This document shows positions 17,618 to 25,891 of a DNA stretch of 64,000 nucleotides, piece after piece. Under the pieces are notes generated by a model. That model made no database searches. It was given only the letters and a program-made list of their open reading frames with translations, and was not told the origin of the DNA. This DNA is from Deltaproteobacteria bacterium RIFCSPHIGHO2_01_FULL_43_49. Its GTDB lineage: Bacteria; UBA10199; SPLOWO2-01-44-7. The stretch is from positions 155,852-219,851 of the forward strand of contig MGRG01000012.1 in assembly GCA_001798075.1 (NCBI GenBank), given 5' to 3'. Each line of letters begins with the position of its first letter. The stretch's first letter is position 1. The position numbers and the translations under genes are program-made.

Positions 17618-18775
17618 ATGAAAATCCATGAATATCAGGCTAAAGAGTTGTTAAAAAAGTTTGGGGTGGCTCTTCCTGCAGGTCGCGTAGCGTCGACAGT
17701 CTCCGAGGCGAAATCGACTGCAGAAGAAATCGGACTTCCTGTTGTTGTTAAGGCACAAATTCATGCGGGTGGAAGAGGCAAGGGTGGAGGAATCAAAGTT
17801 GCCAAGACCAGCTCCGAGGTAGAATCGATTTCCAAAACAATTTTGGGAATGAATCTTGTTACGCCCCAAACAGGCCCTGAGGGAAAAAAAGTCAAAAAAG
17901 TTCTGATCGAGAAAGCGACACAAATTAAAAAAGAATTTTATTTAGGAGTTGTTGTGGATCGGGCGAAATCCCGATTTGTTATGATGGCCTCATCTGAAGG
18001 TGGGGTTGAAATTGAAGAGGTTGCAGCAAGATCTCCGGAAAAGATTTTCAAAACATGGGTTGATCCAACAGTTGGCTTGCAAGGCTTTCAAACCAGACAA
18101 CTCGCCTTTCAATTGGGTCTGCAAGGGGATGCAATCAAAAAATTCGGTAATCTTGCTTTGGCTCTGTATCGATTTTGCGTTGGATCGGATGCTTCGCTGG
18201 TAGAAATCAATCCAATGGTTCTTACACAAGATGGGGATCTTTTGGCCCTCGATTGCAAAGTCAATTTAGACGACAATGCTTTGTTTCGCCACCCTGATTT
18301 GGCAAAACTTTTAGACCCAGACGAAGAAGATCCAAACGAATTGGAGGCCAAGGAACATGGGCTTAACTACATCAGTTTGAATGGCAATATCGGTTGCTTG
18401 GTGAATGGTGCGGGGCTCGCCATGGCGACGATGGATATCATCAAACTGGCCGGTGGCGAGCCTTGCAACTTTTTGGATGTCGGTGGTGGGGCCTCTCAAG
18501 AATCAGTGACAGAAGCTTTTAAAATTATTTTACGCAACACAAAAGTCAAAGCCATTTTCGTCAATATTTTTGGGGGGATTTTGAGATGCGATATTTTAGC
18601 CAATGGAATTGTGGCGGCGGCGAAAGAATTGGGTGTGAAAGTTCCGTTGGTGGTGCGTTTGTTGGGAACCAATGTGGAGCTGGGAAAAGAAATTTTAAAG
18701 AAATCGGGCTTAAACATTATTAGTGAAGATGATTTTGCAATGGCTGCCAAAAAAGTGGTGGAGGTAGCAAGGTGA
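17618..18775 (+). CDS. sucC: Succinyl-CoA ligase (ADP-forming) beta subunit
   Basis: Forms the ATP-grasp half of the TCA-cycle enzyme interconverting succinyl-CoA and succinate with substrate-level phosphorylation. Landmarks are [92 protein letters not shown] and [11 protein letters not shown]. The length is 385, as expected. The stop overlaps the GTG start of sucD by four bases. Its promoter shares the 85-bp gap with the divergent sdh operon. Confidence 0.97.
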   Translation: MKIHEYQAKELLKKFGVALPAGRVASTVSEAKSTAEEIGLPVVVKAQIHAGGRGKGGGIKVAKTSSEVESISKTILGMNLVTPQTGPEGKKVKKVLIEKATQIKKEFYLGVVVDRAKSRFVMMASSEGGVEIEEVAARSPEKIFKTWVDPTVGLQGFQTRQLAFQLGLQGDAIKKFGNLALALYRFCVGSDASLVEINPMVLTQDGDLLALDCKVNLDDNALFRHPDLAKLLDPDEEDPNELEAKEHGLNYISLNGNIGCLVNGAGLAMATMDIIKLAGGEPCNFLDVGGGASQESVTEAFKIILRNTKVKAIFVNIFGGILRCDILANGIVAAAKELGVKVPLVVRLLGTNVELGKEILKKSGLNIISEDDFAMAAKKVVEVAR

Positions 18776-19638
18776 GCATCTGGATTGATAAAAATACGAA
18801 AGTCATTGTCCAAGGGGTCACCGGTCAGGCTGGTTCTTTTCATGCCAAGGCCTGTAAAGAATATGGCACACAAGTGGTTGGTGGTGTGACACCAGGAAAA
18901 GGTGGTCAGAATTCTGATTCAATCCCAATTTTTAATACGGTTCAGGATGCCGTCAAACAAACAAAAGCCAATGCCTCTGTGATTTTTGTTCCTGCCCCTT
19001 TTGCTGCCGATGCAATTTTGGAGGCAGCAGAAGCTGGCATCCAATTGATCGTTTGTATCACCGAAGGAATTCCCACATTGGATATGATTCAGGTCAAAGA
19101 AGCGTTGAAAGGTTCCAATGTCCGTTTGATCGGTCCCAATTGTCCAGGAATTATTACACCAGAGGCTTGCAAAATTGGAATCATGCCCGGTCCTATTCAT
19201 AAAAAAGGAAAAATCGGTGTGGTTTCTCGTTCTGGTACACTGACCTATGAAGCGGTGGATCAATTAACCAAAAAGGGTTTGGGGCAGACGACTTGTATCG
19301 GCATTGGCGGTGATCCTGTTAACGGGACTTCATTTATCGATTGCTTGGAAGCTTTTGAAAAAGATCCAGAGACGCAAGCTATTGTCATGATTGGAGAAAT
19401 TGGCGGGACACAAGAAGAAGAAGCAGCCGAATTCATCCAATCCAACATGAAAAAGAAAGTGGCAGCGTTTATTGCGGGCATGACGGCTCCGGAGGGAAAA
19501 AGAATGGGTCACGCCGGCGCCATTATTTCAGGTGGAAAAGGAACTGCCAAAGAAAAGATTGCAAAACTCGAAAAATGTGGTGTGGTGGTGAGCAAGAGTC
19601 CTGCTACAATAGCCGCAACTATTTCAAAGTTGATTTAG
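18772..19638 (+). CDS. sucD: Succinyl-CoA ligase (ADP-forming) alpha subunit
   Basis: CoA-binding, phosphohistidine-bearing subunit that partners SucC. It has [92 protein letters not shown] and the phosphohistidine segment [17 protein letters not shown]. The start is a GTG inside GTGA, overlapping the sucC stop by 4 nt. The protein is 288 residues, normal for the family. Confidence 0.97.
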   Translation: MSIWIDKNTKVIVQGVTGQAGSFHAKACKEYGTQVVGGVTPGKGGQNSDSIPIFNTVQDAVKQTKANASVIFVPAPFAADAILEAAEAGIQLIVCITEGIPTLDMIQVKEALKGSNVRLIGPNCPGIITPEACKIGIMPGPIHKKGKIGVVSRSGTLTYEAVDQLTKKGLGQTTCIGIGGDPVNGTSFIDCLEAFEKDPETQAIVMIGEIGGTQEEEAAEFIQSNMKKKVAAFIAGMTAPEGKRMGHAGAIISGGKGTAKEKIAKLEKCGVVVSKSPATIAATISKLI

Positions 19639-19751
19639 AAAAGATGGTTTAAAAGTACCTTAACCGATGGGGGTGGTCAGGGGGAGAGAGGATTTCACCA
19701 CCTGACTTTAGCGAACATCCGGCTTTGCCGGTGTGAGCGAATGGAGGTTTT

Positions 19752-20297
19752 ATGAAAATTGTTATCGCTATTTTATTGTCTTTCCTGTTTGTAAATATTG
19801 CTTGCGAGAGGGCCAAAGAGACTCAAGATACCCTTTCAGGCCCAGCCCCTCTTGGACAAGAAGTCAGTCCCGATCAAAATGTCAAGAGCGACCAACCTGT
19901 TGAAACGCCTAGTCTCAGTGTTGCCAATGTTGTTTTATATCCCAAAGAGGGAGACAAAATTGTTTTAACCGTGGAGGTGGCGCAAAGCATCGAAGAACGT
20001 CGCCAAGGGTTGCAAGGTCGCGAGAATTTGGGTGAGAAACATGGGATGTGGTTTATTTTTCCAGAAGATGGGCAAGAGCCTTTTTGGATGAAGGATACTC
20101 CCATCTCTCTAGATATTCTGTTCGTTGATTCAAACTACAAAGTGGTCGAGATCATCGCGAATACAATACCCAATTCGGAATTGCTTTTGGTGCCGCGGCA
20201 AAAATACCGTTATGCCCTTGAGGTAAAAGCAGGATCTGCTGAAGCCTTCAAAATTAACGTGGGCGATCGGGTGGAGTACCGCCTTGGCCCCCCATAG
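19752..20297 (+). CDS. DUF192-domain lipoprotein
   Basis: Lipoprotein signal MKIVIAILLSFLFVNIAC with the lipobox ending IAC at residue 18, a Pro/Gln-rich linker, then a complete DUF192 domain: VEVAQSIEERRQGLQGRENL, GMWFIFPEDGQEPFWMKDT, SLDILFVD and YALEVKAGSAEAFKINVGD. DUF192 proteins are small secreted or periplasmic proteins of unknown biochemical function. The 113-bp leader contains inverted repeats (for example CCGGC/GCCGG at 19709-19721). The 3' end overlaps the convergent isomerase gene by 44 bp. Confidence 0.88.
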   Translation: MKIVIAILLSFLFVNIACERAKETQDTLSGPAPLGQEVSPDQNVKSDQPVETPSLSVANVVLYPKEGDKIVLTVEVAQSIEERRQGLQGRENLGEKHGMWFIFPEDGQEPFWMKDTPISLDILFVDSNYKVVEIIANTIPNSELLLVPRQKYRYALEVKAGSAEAFKINVGDRVEYRLGPP

Positions 20298-21240
20298 GCG
20301 CTGGTGCTACTTCCAACTCTTTTGCAAAAACGACTTTGTTGCTTCCTTTTAACTCGGTCAAAATTTTTCCGCGCACATCTCCTCTTGTTTTAAACAGAAC
20401 TTGATTTTTCACCTCTTCAAAAGGGGCAAGTTGTGCCGGCGAGGTCAGTGTAACCAAATGATAGCCACTCGCTGTTTTGATGGGGCCCGCAATTTCGCCC
20501 ACTTTCATGGTAAAGGCCTTTTCAATGAGAGGGCTGAAACCCCTCCTCGTCAATACAGGGTCTTCTTTCGATGCAAATCCTAAATCTCCACCCTGTTCCT
20601 TGGTTGTTAAATCCTCCGAAACTTCTTTTACAACTTTTATGAATTCTCCACCTTTGTTAAGTTTATCAAGAATTTCATTGGCGATTTTTAGCGCTTCTTG
20701 TTCCGTGTGTTTGGCCATGGCAGGATTCTTCGCTTTTTTAGCTGCCTTGATTTCTTGAGGAGTGGCATATCGAATCATGATATGAGACATTTTTAATTGT
20801 TCAAATTCGTTTTTATGTTCTTCGTAGTATTTTTTAGCTTCCTTGATGGAGTTTGCTTCTACAAAAGCTTGAGCCAAGATCACCTTTTTATAAAGATCGA
20901 CTTTTGCCTGGACTTTGGGGTCGTGTTCTAGGCCTTCTTTTCTGGAAGCTTGATAGAGAAGCTCTTGTTCCACCAGATTATCCAAAATCTGTTTTTTTCC
21001 GAAAGGGGTTGAAAGTTGCGCCGCGATATTGGGGTTTAGAGTTGAGAGAAATTCCAGATCACCTTCTGTAATCTTTTTACCGTTGATGTCGACCAACGTT
21101 TTTCCAGAAGACATCGAACTTCCATCGCAACCCTGGAAGAGATTAAAAGTTAAAAACAAAAAACCAAAAACACAGATAAAAAATAATGACTTTTTAACTT
21201 TTAATTTGTAATTTTGATTTTTGATCTTTGATTTTTGCAT
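20254..21240 (-). CDS. PpiC-type peptidylprolyl isomerase lipoprotein (PrsA/SurA-like)
   Basis: Periplasmic folding catalyst. After the n-region comes a hydrophobic stretch and a lipobox (LFQGC), then a SurA-like N-terminal helical region with a QILDNLVEQELLYQASRKEG segment. A parvulin domain follows, with KMSHIMIRYATPQ, ANEILDKLNKGGEFIKVV, LTTKEQGGDLGFASK, FTMKVGEIAGPIKTASGYHL. The start codon and first 13 or so residues (MQKSKIKNQNYKLK) are encoded by a period-7 DNA array at 21192-21240. That array therefore supplies the basic n-region of the signal peptide. The 3' end overlaps the DUF192 gene. Confidence 0.9.
   Translation of the reverse strand: MQKSKIKNQNYKLKVKKSLFFICVFGFLFLTFNLFQGCDGSSMSSGKTLVDINGKKITEGDLEFLSTLNPNIAAQLSTPFGKKQILDNLVEQELLYQASRKEGLEHDPKVQAKVDLYKKVILAQAFVEANSIKEAKKYYEEHKNEFEQLKMSHIMIRYATPQEIKAAKKAKNPAMAKHTEQEALKIANEILDKLNKGGEFIKVVKEVSEDLTTKEQGGDLGFASKEDPVLTRRGFSPLIEKAFTMKVGEIAGPIKTASGYHLVTLTSPAQLAPFEEVKNQVLFKTRGDVRGKILTELKGSNKVVFAKELEVAPAPMGGQGGTPPDRPR
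21192..21240. repeat. Heptanucleotide array at the start of the ppiC-like gene
   Basis: Seven consecutive 7-bp units (TTTTAAC, TTTTAAT, TTGTAAT, TTTGATT, TTTGATC, TTTGATT, TTTGCAT on the + strand) end exactly with the complement of the start codon. Confidence 0.85.
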
Positions 21241-21274
21241 CGCGACGATGTTTAATCCTTTTTGTAAAAGAAGT

Positions 21275-21547
21275 CTAGTCTGTAATACGAAAGTCTTGAA
21301 ACTGCCGCTCGCCTTCTTGCCAATTTATTTCTACGTTTTCGACTCTGGCGGCTGGCGGACCTTTATGGCACCATTCAATAAATAGTTCTAATTTTTCTTC
21401 TGGCCCTTCTGCAAAAACCTCTACTCTGCCGTCATCGAGATTATACACCCGCCCGGTCAGTTTGAGCTCTAAAGCCTTTTTGTGCGTATGCATTCTAAAG
21501 AAAACGCCCTGAACTCTTCCAGAAATAAAAAGATGAACCTGAGGCAT
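21275..21547 (-). CDS. acyP: Acylphosphatase
   Basis: The 90-residue protein hydrolyses carboxyl-phosphate bonds. Both signature regions are present: GRVQGVFFR with the phosphate-binding loop and catalytic Arg, and GRVYNLDDGRVEVFAEG with the catalytic Asn. The first base of its ATG is shared with the efp stop region, so the two are translationally coupled. Confidence 0.93.
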   Translation of the reverse strand: MPQVHLFISGRVQGVFFRMHTHKKALELKLTGRVYNLDDGRVEVFAEGPEEKLELFIEWCHKGPPAARVENVEINWQEGERQFQDFRITD

Positions 21548-22110
21548 TATTTCCCTTTTGATCTCTCCAGGTATTCGTCGGTGTTGGGATTGACTTTGAT
21601 TCTGTCACCCACTTCAACAAATTGGGGGACTTTGATCGTGTGGCCCGTTTCAATCTTGGCATTTTTATACGAAGCAGATGCCGTGGCTGTGCGGATTCCC
21701 GGTTCTGCATCAATCACGAGAAAATCGAGAGAAGAGGGGAGATCGATTCCAGTCGGTTTGTTCTCAAAAAAAGTCATTTGGACAACAGCGTTGGGCAAGA
21801 GATAGTGAGCTCCATTGCCAAGTTGTGTCCCATCAATACTCATTTGTTCATAATTTTCGACATCCATGAAGTGATAGTGGCCCTGCTCTTGGTATAAGAA
21901 TTGCATCTCATGGGTTTCCAATACGACCTTTTCAACCTCTTCGGTCGAAGAAAATTTATATTCTCTTTGGATGCCATCTTTGAGGCGCATAAGGCGAACC
22001 TGAATAAAAGCCCGTTTGTTGCCGGGGCTTCGGTGAGACGCTTCGGCTACACGATATTGGTCTCCCTCAAAAATGACAATGTGTCCTGGTCTAAGATCAT
22101 TTGCCTTCAT
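21547..22110 (-). CDS. efp: Elongation factor P
   Basis: Binds between the P and E sites and relieves stalling on polyproline. The 187 residues give the three beta-barrel domains. The domain I tip loop reads SPGNKRAF: the position of the modified lysine in E. coli (PGK) is Asn and the next residue is Lys. I recall the same PGNKR pattern from myxobacterial EF-P, so the modification route may differ from EpmAB lysylation. The later motif MTFFENKPTGIDLPSS and the C-terminal KVPQFVEVGDRIKVN are typical. It overlaps the upstream methyltransferase gene by 14 bp. Confidence 0.94.
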   Translation of the reverse strand: MKANDLRPGHIVIFEGDQYRVAEASHRSPGNKRAFIQVRLMRLKDGIQREYKFSSTEEVEKVVLETHEMQFLYQEQGHYHFMDVENYEQMSIDGTQLGNGAHYLLPNAVVQMTFFENKPTGIDLPSSLDFLVIDAEPGIRTATASASYKNAKIETGHTIKVPQFVEVGDRIKVNPNTDEYLERSKGK

Positions 22111-22912
22111 AGGGGGAGGCTATCTGCCATTCTATTTGGCTGTTGTAAAGAGGGTTTTTGGGATGGGGGGTGATTTTTAAAGAGAATTTAACCGTTGTTA
22201 CCGTGTGGTACCTGGTACCGTGTGGTACCGCCTGGTACCTGGTACCAAGCGGTAAGAGGGTTTGGCCCCAGTGAGTTGGTTTACTTGAGGGAGAGCAATC
22301 AGTGATGCACCCTTTGGTCCAAACTACATGTGGCCAAAGAAGAATTCCTTTTATTTTTGCCTTTTCTTTGAGTCGCCACGTTGCATTTATTTTTAATTCT
22401 TTTTTTGTGATTGATTGAGTCAGAATGTGAGCCAATCTTTTGGGTGGTGCTAAGAGTTTTCCCTTATTTCCACATGGGGCTCCATAGAGGCTGACTTCCT
22501 CAGGAATGATTTTACCCCCGCGTTTTAAAAATCGATTTCTTGCATCAACTAAAGTCGGCAAAAAGTTTTCGTCAAAGGCCGAGGCACCGACGGTCTCTTG
22601 AATTAAAACATCTGCTTTTTCAATTAAATCCACATTATAGGAATGGTCGGCCAACCAAATTATTTTTTTATCAAGTTTAAATTTTTTGGCATGTCTTTTT
22701 GCGAATTCCAGACTTTCGGTGTCAACATCGATTGCATAGACTCGCTTGGCGCCAGAATAGCAGGCGGCAAAAGTTAAAATCCCAAGCCCACACCCCACAT
22801 CAACAACCACATCTCCTTTTTTGACAATTTTTTTGATGGCTTTGAGCAGAGGCAGCGTTCGTTCAAAGTCAAAGAGCATTTTCGCATGGCGTTTGATGAG
22901 TTTAGATTTCAA
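22097..22912 (-). CDS. SAM-dependent methyltransferase, protein-arginine-methyltransferase-like fold
   Basis: Class I methyltransferase of 271 residues. Motif I is DVVVDVGCGLGILTFAA, the acidic post-I strand is VYAIDVD, and a PRMT-like segment ADVLIQETVGASAFDENFL carries the glutamate expected in a double-E loop. NRFLKRGGKIIPEEVSLYGA follows. The substrate is unknown; the resemblance is to PRMT-like ribosomal or translation-factor methyltransferases, and the operon partner is efp. The C-terminal tail (residues about 220-245, PLGTRYQAVPHGTRY) is encoded by an array of GGTACC words and is probably foreign to the fold. Confidence 0.75.
   Translation of the reverse strand: MKSKLIKRHAKMLFDFERTLPLLKAIKKIVKKGDVVVDVGCGLGILTFAACYSGAKRVYAIDVDTESLEFAKRHAKKFKLDKKIIWLADHSYNVDLIEKADVLIQETVGASAFDENFLPTLVDARNRFLKRGGKIIPEEVSLYGAPCGNKGKLLAPPKRLAHILTQSITKKELKINATWRLKEKAKIKGILLWPHVVWTKGCITDCSPSSKPTHWGQTLLPLGTRYQAVPHGTRYHTVTTVKFSLKITPHPKNPLYNSQIEWQIASPYEGK
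22194..22256. repeat. GGTACC-word array in the methyltransferase 3' part
   Basis: GGTACC occurs five times (22208, 22215, 22225, 22235, 22242), with a final GGTAAG at 22252 and spacings of 7 or 10 bp. Because the word is self-complementary, the array can pair with itself. It is read in frame on the minus strand. Confidence 0.85.
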
Positions 22913-22929
22913 AGTCGTTAAGGGTTGAT

Positions 22930-23004
22930 TGGTGCTCCCAACGGGAATCGAACCCGTATCGCGGCCTTGAGAGGGCCGTGTCCTAACCGTTAGACGATGG
23001 GAGC
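22930..23004 (-). tRNA. tRNA-Glu (anticodon CTC)
   Basis: On the minus strand the cloverleaf is complete: acceptor GCTCCCA/TGGGAGC, D-arm with GGTTA, anticodon stem CGGCC/GGCCG around the loop CTCTCAA (anticodon CTC), T-arm ACGGG/CCCGT with TTCGATT, discriminator A, and an encoded CCA (22930-22932). The anticodon reads GAG codons. Confidence 0.95.
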
Positions 23005-23066
23005 AAAGGCATTCAATTTAGCAAAGTTCAAAGTGCCCTGCCTTCATATAAGAAACAAAAATCTAA

Positions 23067-23255
23067 GGCAATAGTTCGTAGTGCCCCTGCGAAAAGTGCT
23101 TGAACAAATGATTGGAGCGAAGGGGTGGCCCGGAGTGTTTGTTGTGGGGTTTAGTTAGGGGCCCCCACAAAAACACGGAGGGACAGGACCCCGAAGCTCC
23201 AATCGATATAAAAAAAGCGTTTTTCACAAAGGCCGGAGAAGAATTTGTTGATCAA
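23067..23255. repeat. Composite repeat module containing palindromic element copy 2 (core 23123-23191)
   Basis: The 69-bp core (GGGTGGCCC to CAGGACC) is bracketed by GATTGGAGC (23110-23118) and GCTCCAATC (23196-23204). Outside this, the sequence from GCAATAGTT at 23068 and the tail through TTGATCAA near 23254 are shared with the module at 48392-48645. Outer arms near GCGAAAAGTGCTT and AGCGTTTTTCAC also pair imperfectly, so the palindromes are nested. The module lies between tRNA-Glu and a lipoprotein gene. Confidence 0.85.
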
Positions 23256-23281
23256 TAAAAGTTGCTGTGATAGGCCGGATA

Positions 23282-24430
23282 ATGATGAAGAAGTTCCTTT
23301 GTTGTTGTCTTGTCATCATAGTTCTTTGGTCCCACGGCTGTGGTGGGGGGGGTAACGAGCCAGGAGATACTTCCGGTTCACCCAACAACAACATAACAAA
23401 CCAAACTCCTCCTGCCGATCAGCCCACACAAGGTAATGCCGCCGGGGCTGAAACTGTTTTTGTCCCTAAAATGGTTACAACGGGTGGGAGTGCCTCCAGC
23501 AATCTTTATTTATATGTTTTAGAGAAATTTAAAACAGTTAGCCGATTGATGGGGCAACGGACGAAAGATAAGTTTTTTAGGGGTGGTGGGATTTTTAGAA
23601 ATGTTCGAGTTGGGCAATTTACAATTGGTCCAGTACTTGCACCCGCTTTATTTGGATTTAATGGGAGTAATTATTATGCCGCTATCGATTTTGATAGCTT
23701 TACTGGTTGTTTCTCTTCTGGATCCTTTCATTGGCCAACTATTTCTGATCCTTTGTCTTTGACTTTTTTTATTGGGAGGAGCCCAACTAATCTAGAACGC
23801 GTTGCCTCAGCTTGCTTAACGAGAAATCATACGGTAGCAGGGACCGTTTGGGTTGATTTGAAATCCTTGGCCAATATGATAACTGGCGAACAAAAAATTG
23901 AGTCACAATTTGTAATGAAGGCAACACTGGGTGAAATGACCTCTTTTGCTTTTGACTCATTTTGTCCTTATGTAACTTGTAAAAAGTATGGACTAAAATT
24001 CTTTTCCGAGAATTTAGGAAAGTTTAGCGGAGCTATGTACTTATTACCTGGGGATTGGAGAGAGACAAAAGTTATTTCTAGGATGGATTTAGCAGAATCA
24101 ACTAGTTCCTGCTTTCTGATGAACGGCCTTTTAATCACCGCACAAAACAATGGAGTGAGTGTGTCTGGAACAAACCAAGTTATGTTTGGTTCTTCCTCTG
24201 GATTGAGTGCTCCTATCTGTTCTGCTTTTCATAGCACAGTCTCTTCCGTTTTTTCAGGTTTGTCAGCGGGTGTATGTGGAATTATTAATGGTGACTTAAT
24301 TGGCAGAAATTCGGCCTGCTCGGCAACGGTAACCAATAACATAAGTCTAGCTGCCCCATCTCTGGAAGGTGTGGAAACAGAAGCAACTTTTCCTTCCACG
24401 GCTCCGACTAGCTTTGTTCCTGTGAACTAA
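23282..24430 (+). CDS. Hypothetical secreted lipoprotein
   Basis: The frame is open from a GTG at 23267, but the double ATG at 23282/23285 begins a lipoprotein signal (MMKKFLCCCLVIIVLWSHGC) followed by a GGGG/Asn/Thr-rich linker. I do not recognise the mature protein of about 360 residues. It is Ser/Phe/Gly rich with several spaced cysteines (for example SGCF-, DSFCPYVTC, SSCFLMNG, APICSAF, GVCGIING), which suggests disulphides and an extracytoplasmic location. nfo starts immediately after its stop, so the two may be cotranscribed. The codon choice is AT-richer than in the neighbouring housekeeping genes. Confidence 0.68.
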   Translation: MMKKFLCCCLVIIVLWSHGCGGGGNEPGDTSGSPNNNITNQTPPADQPTQGNAAGAETVFVPKMVTTGGSASSNLYLYVLEKFKTVSRLMGQRTKDKFFRGGGIFRNVRVGQFTIGPVLAPALFGFNGSNYYAAIDFDSFTGCFSSGSFHWPTISDPLSLTFFIGRSPTNLERVASACLTRNHTVAGTVWVDLKSLANMITGEQKIESQFVMKATLGEMTSFAFDSFCPYVTCKKYGLKFFSENLGKFSGAMYLLPGDWRETKVISRMDLAESTSSCFLMNGLLITAQNNGVSVSGTNQVMFGSSSGLSAPICSAFHSTVSSVFSGLSAGVCGIINGDLIGRNSACSATVTNNISLAAPSLEGVETEATFPSTAPTSFVPVN

Positions 24431-25285
24431 ATGCGCTACCTGGGGACTCATGTTTCAACGGAGGGTGGGGTTTCGCAAGCTCCACTGCGTGCCAAAGAAA
24501 TAGGCTGCAATACGATTCAGCTTTTTGCCAAAAATAATAATCAATGGTTGGCCAAACAGCCCTTGTCTAATGAAGAAGTCGCTACTTATCAGAAAAATAA
24601 AAAAGGGTGCGGTGTCAAAATTGCCTTTTCACACGCTGGTTACTTGATTAACCTTGCCTCCCCCGATCCAAAAAACCATTCTCTTTCCATAAAATCTTTT
24701 CAACAGGAGTTAGAAAGGGCTCAAGAGTTAGCCCTTGATTTTGTAGTCTTGCACCCTGGGGCACACGTTGGCAGCGGCGAGGAAAAGGCCATTCAAAAAA
24801 TCGTTGACAGCATCAACAAAGTCTTTAGTCAGATAAAAAAATCAAAAACGATTTTGCTTTTGGAGACCACAGCAGGGCAGGGGACTTCGATTGGACATCG
24901 CTTTGAGCAACTAGCAGAAATTTTTGAGAAAATTGTAGACAAGAAAAGGATCGGAGTTTGTCTCGATACTTGCCACATTTTTGCAGCCGGTTATGATATT
25001 CGCACGAAAGAAGGGCATGACAAGATGTGGAGAGAGTTTAATCAAACAATTGGTTTAGAAAAATTAAGGGCAATCCATCTGAATGACTCCAAGACTGATT
25101 TCAATTCACACGTTGACAGACATGAACATATTGGAAAAGGAAAACTGGGCGAGGAGGCCTTTCACTTTTTAATGCAAGACAAACGCTTTGAAAAAACGCC
25201 AATGGTTTTGGAGACACCAAAACACGACAATCCCAAGAAGTACGATCAGATGAATCTCAAAAAATTGATATCGTTTTGTAATTAA
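24431..25285 (+). CDS. nfo: Deoxyribonuclease IV (endonuclease IV, AP endonuclease)
   Basis: Zn-dependent TIM-barrel enzyme that cleaves 5' of abasic sites. The metal-ligand blocks are visible: LGTHVSTEGG, FVVLHPGAHVGSG, LLLETTAGQG, VCLDTCHIFAAGYD, AIHLNDSK, DRHEHIGKGKLG and MVLETPK. The 284 residues are typical. The start follows the lipoprotein stop with no gap, and the stop overlaps the convergent DUF2203 gene by 4 bp. Confidence 0.96.
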   Translation: MRYLGTHVSTEGGVSQAPLRAKEIGCNTIQLFAKNNNQWLAKQPLSNEEVATYQKNKKGCGVKIAFSHAGYLINLASPDPKNHSLSIKSFQQELERAQELALDFVVLHPGAHVGSGEEKAIQKIVDSINKVFSQIKKSKTILLLETTAGQGTSIGHRFEQLAEIFEKIVDKKRIGVCLDTCHIFAAGYDIRTKEGHDKMWREFNQTIGLEKLRAIHLNDSKTDFNSHVDRHEHIGKGKLGEEAFHFLMQDKRFEKTPMVLETPKHDNPKKYDQMNLKKLISFCN

Positions 25286-25641
25286 AGAATAGGTGTTCTG
25301 CCGGAAAAGCCGGTTTCGTAGGAGTGGAAGAATTCAACATCTTCTTCAGGGTGATGCCAACAATAATAACCATGACCGCTGTCAAAATCGACAAGCCAAA
25401 GACCTTTAGGTTCGCAGCCTAGTTTCAAAATCTTTTGTGACCAACGCTCCACAATTTTAGATAACTCTTGTTCATAGTAGGGGCGATGCGCGGGTTCAGG
25501 GTCAAGTTCTTCGACTCTTGTTTTGAGAGCTTCCACTTGCTCAACCGCTTCTTTGGTGATTCTTCTGACAACCGGTAGAAGGGATTTTGCAGATGCCAAT
25601 GTAAAATGTTTGTCTCGTCCCAATTCAAAAACTTCAGCCAT
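25282..25641 (-). CDS. DUF2203 family protein
   Basis: The 119-residue cytoplasmic protein has an N-terminal helical hairpin (FTLASAKSLLPVVRRITKEA, then a coiled segment) and the family's C-terminal block GLWLVDFDSGHGYYCWHHPE, ending FHSYETGFSGRTPI. DUF2203 proteins are widespread small proteins with no established function. It probably forms a single-gene unit; upstream is a 250-bp gap holding a palindromic element. Confidence 0.85.
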   Translation of the reverse strand: MAEVFELGRDKHFTLASAKSLLPVVRRITKEAVEQVEALKTRVEELDPEPAHRPYYEQELSKIVERWSQKILKLGCEPKGLWLVDFDSGHGYYCWHHPEEDVEFFHSYETGFSGRTPIL

Positions 25642-25747
25642 GGGTTCTCAATACATCACACTAAAAAATCTGTCCATCATGTTTTGTCTCAATTGTATAC
25701 ACTTTGTGCAATCTTGGAACATTTTTTGATTTTTAAGTAACGGGTTT

Positions 25748-25831
25748 GTAAGGTGACGGGTGGTCGGCGAAGCTGTCAGCCCGATCTGTAGGGAGGGCGT
25801 GCAGCGAGCCGAGCAGGCCCTGTCACCTTAC
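25748..25831. repeat. Palindromic element related to the 69-bp family (core 25758-25820)
   Basis: The core begins GGGTGGTCGGC and ends GCCGAGCAGGCCC, with termini like the main family but a different interior. Perfect 10-bp arms, GTAAGGTGAC (25748-25757) and GTCACCTTAC (25822-25831), bracket it. The arms are unique to this copy. It lies just upstream of the Ser/Thr kinase gene. Confidence 0.8.
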
Positions 25832-25891
25832 AGGACCCATCACCCAACATTTTTAAAAGTTTTGGCACGCAATTTGCTTAGTCAAAGGGGT

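Noticed and set aside
20254-20297. Frameshift or fusion where the DUF192 and PpiC genes overlap
   Set aside because: Both proteins have complete domains; it is an ordinary 44-bp convergent 3' overlap.
25760-25891. Upstream extension of the Ser/Thr kinase
   Set aside because: The extra 44 codons are exactly the palindromic element; the kinase fold starts at the ATG at 25892.
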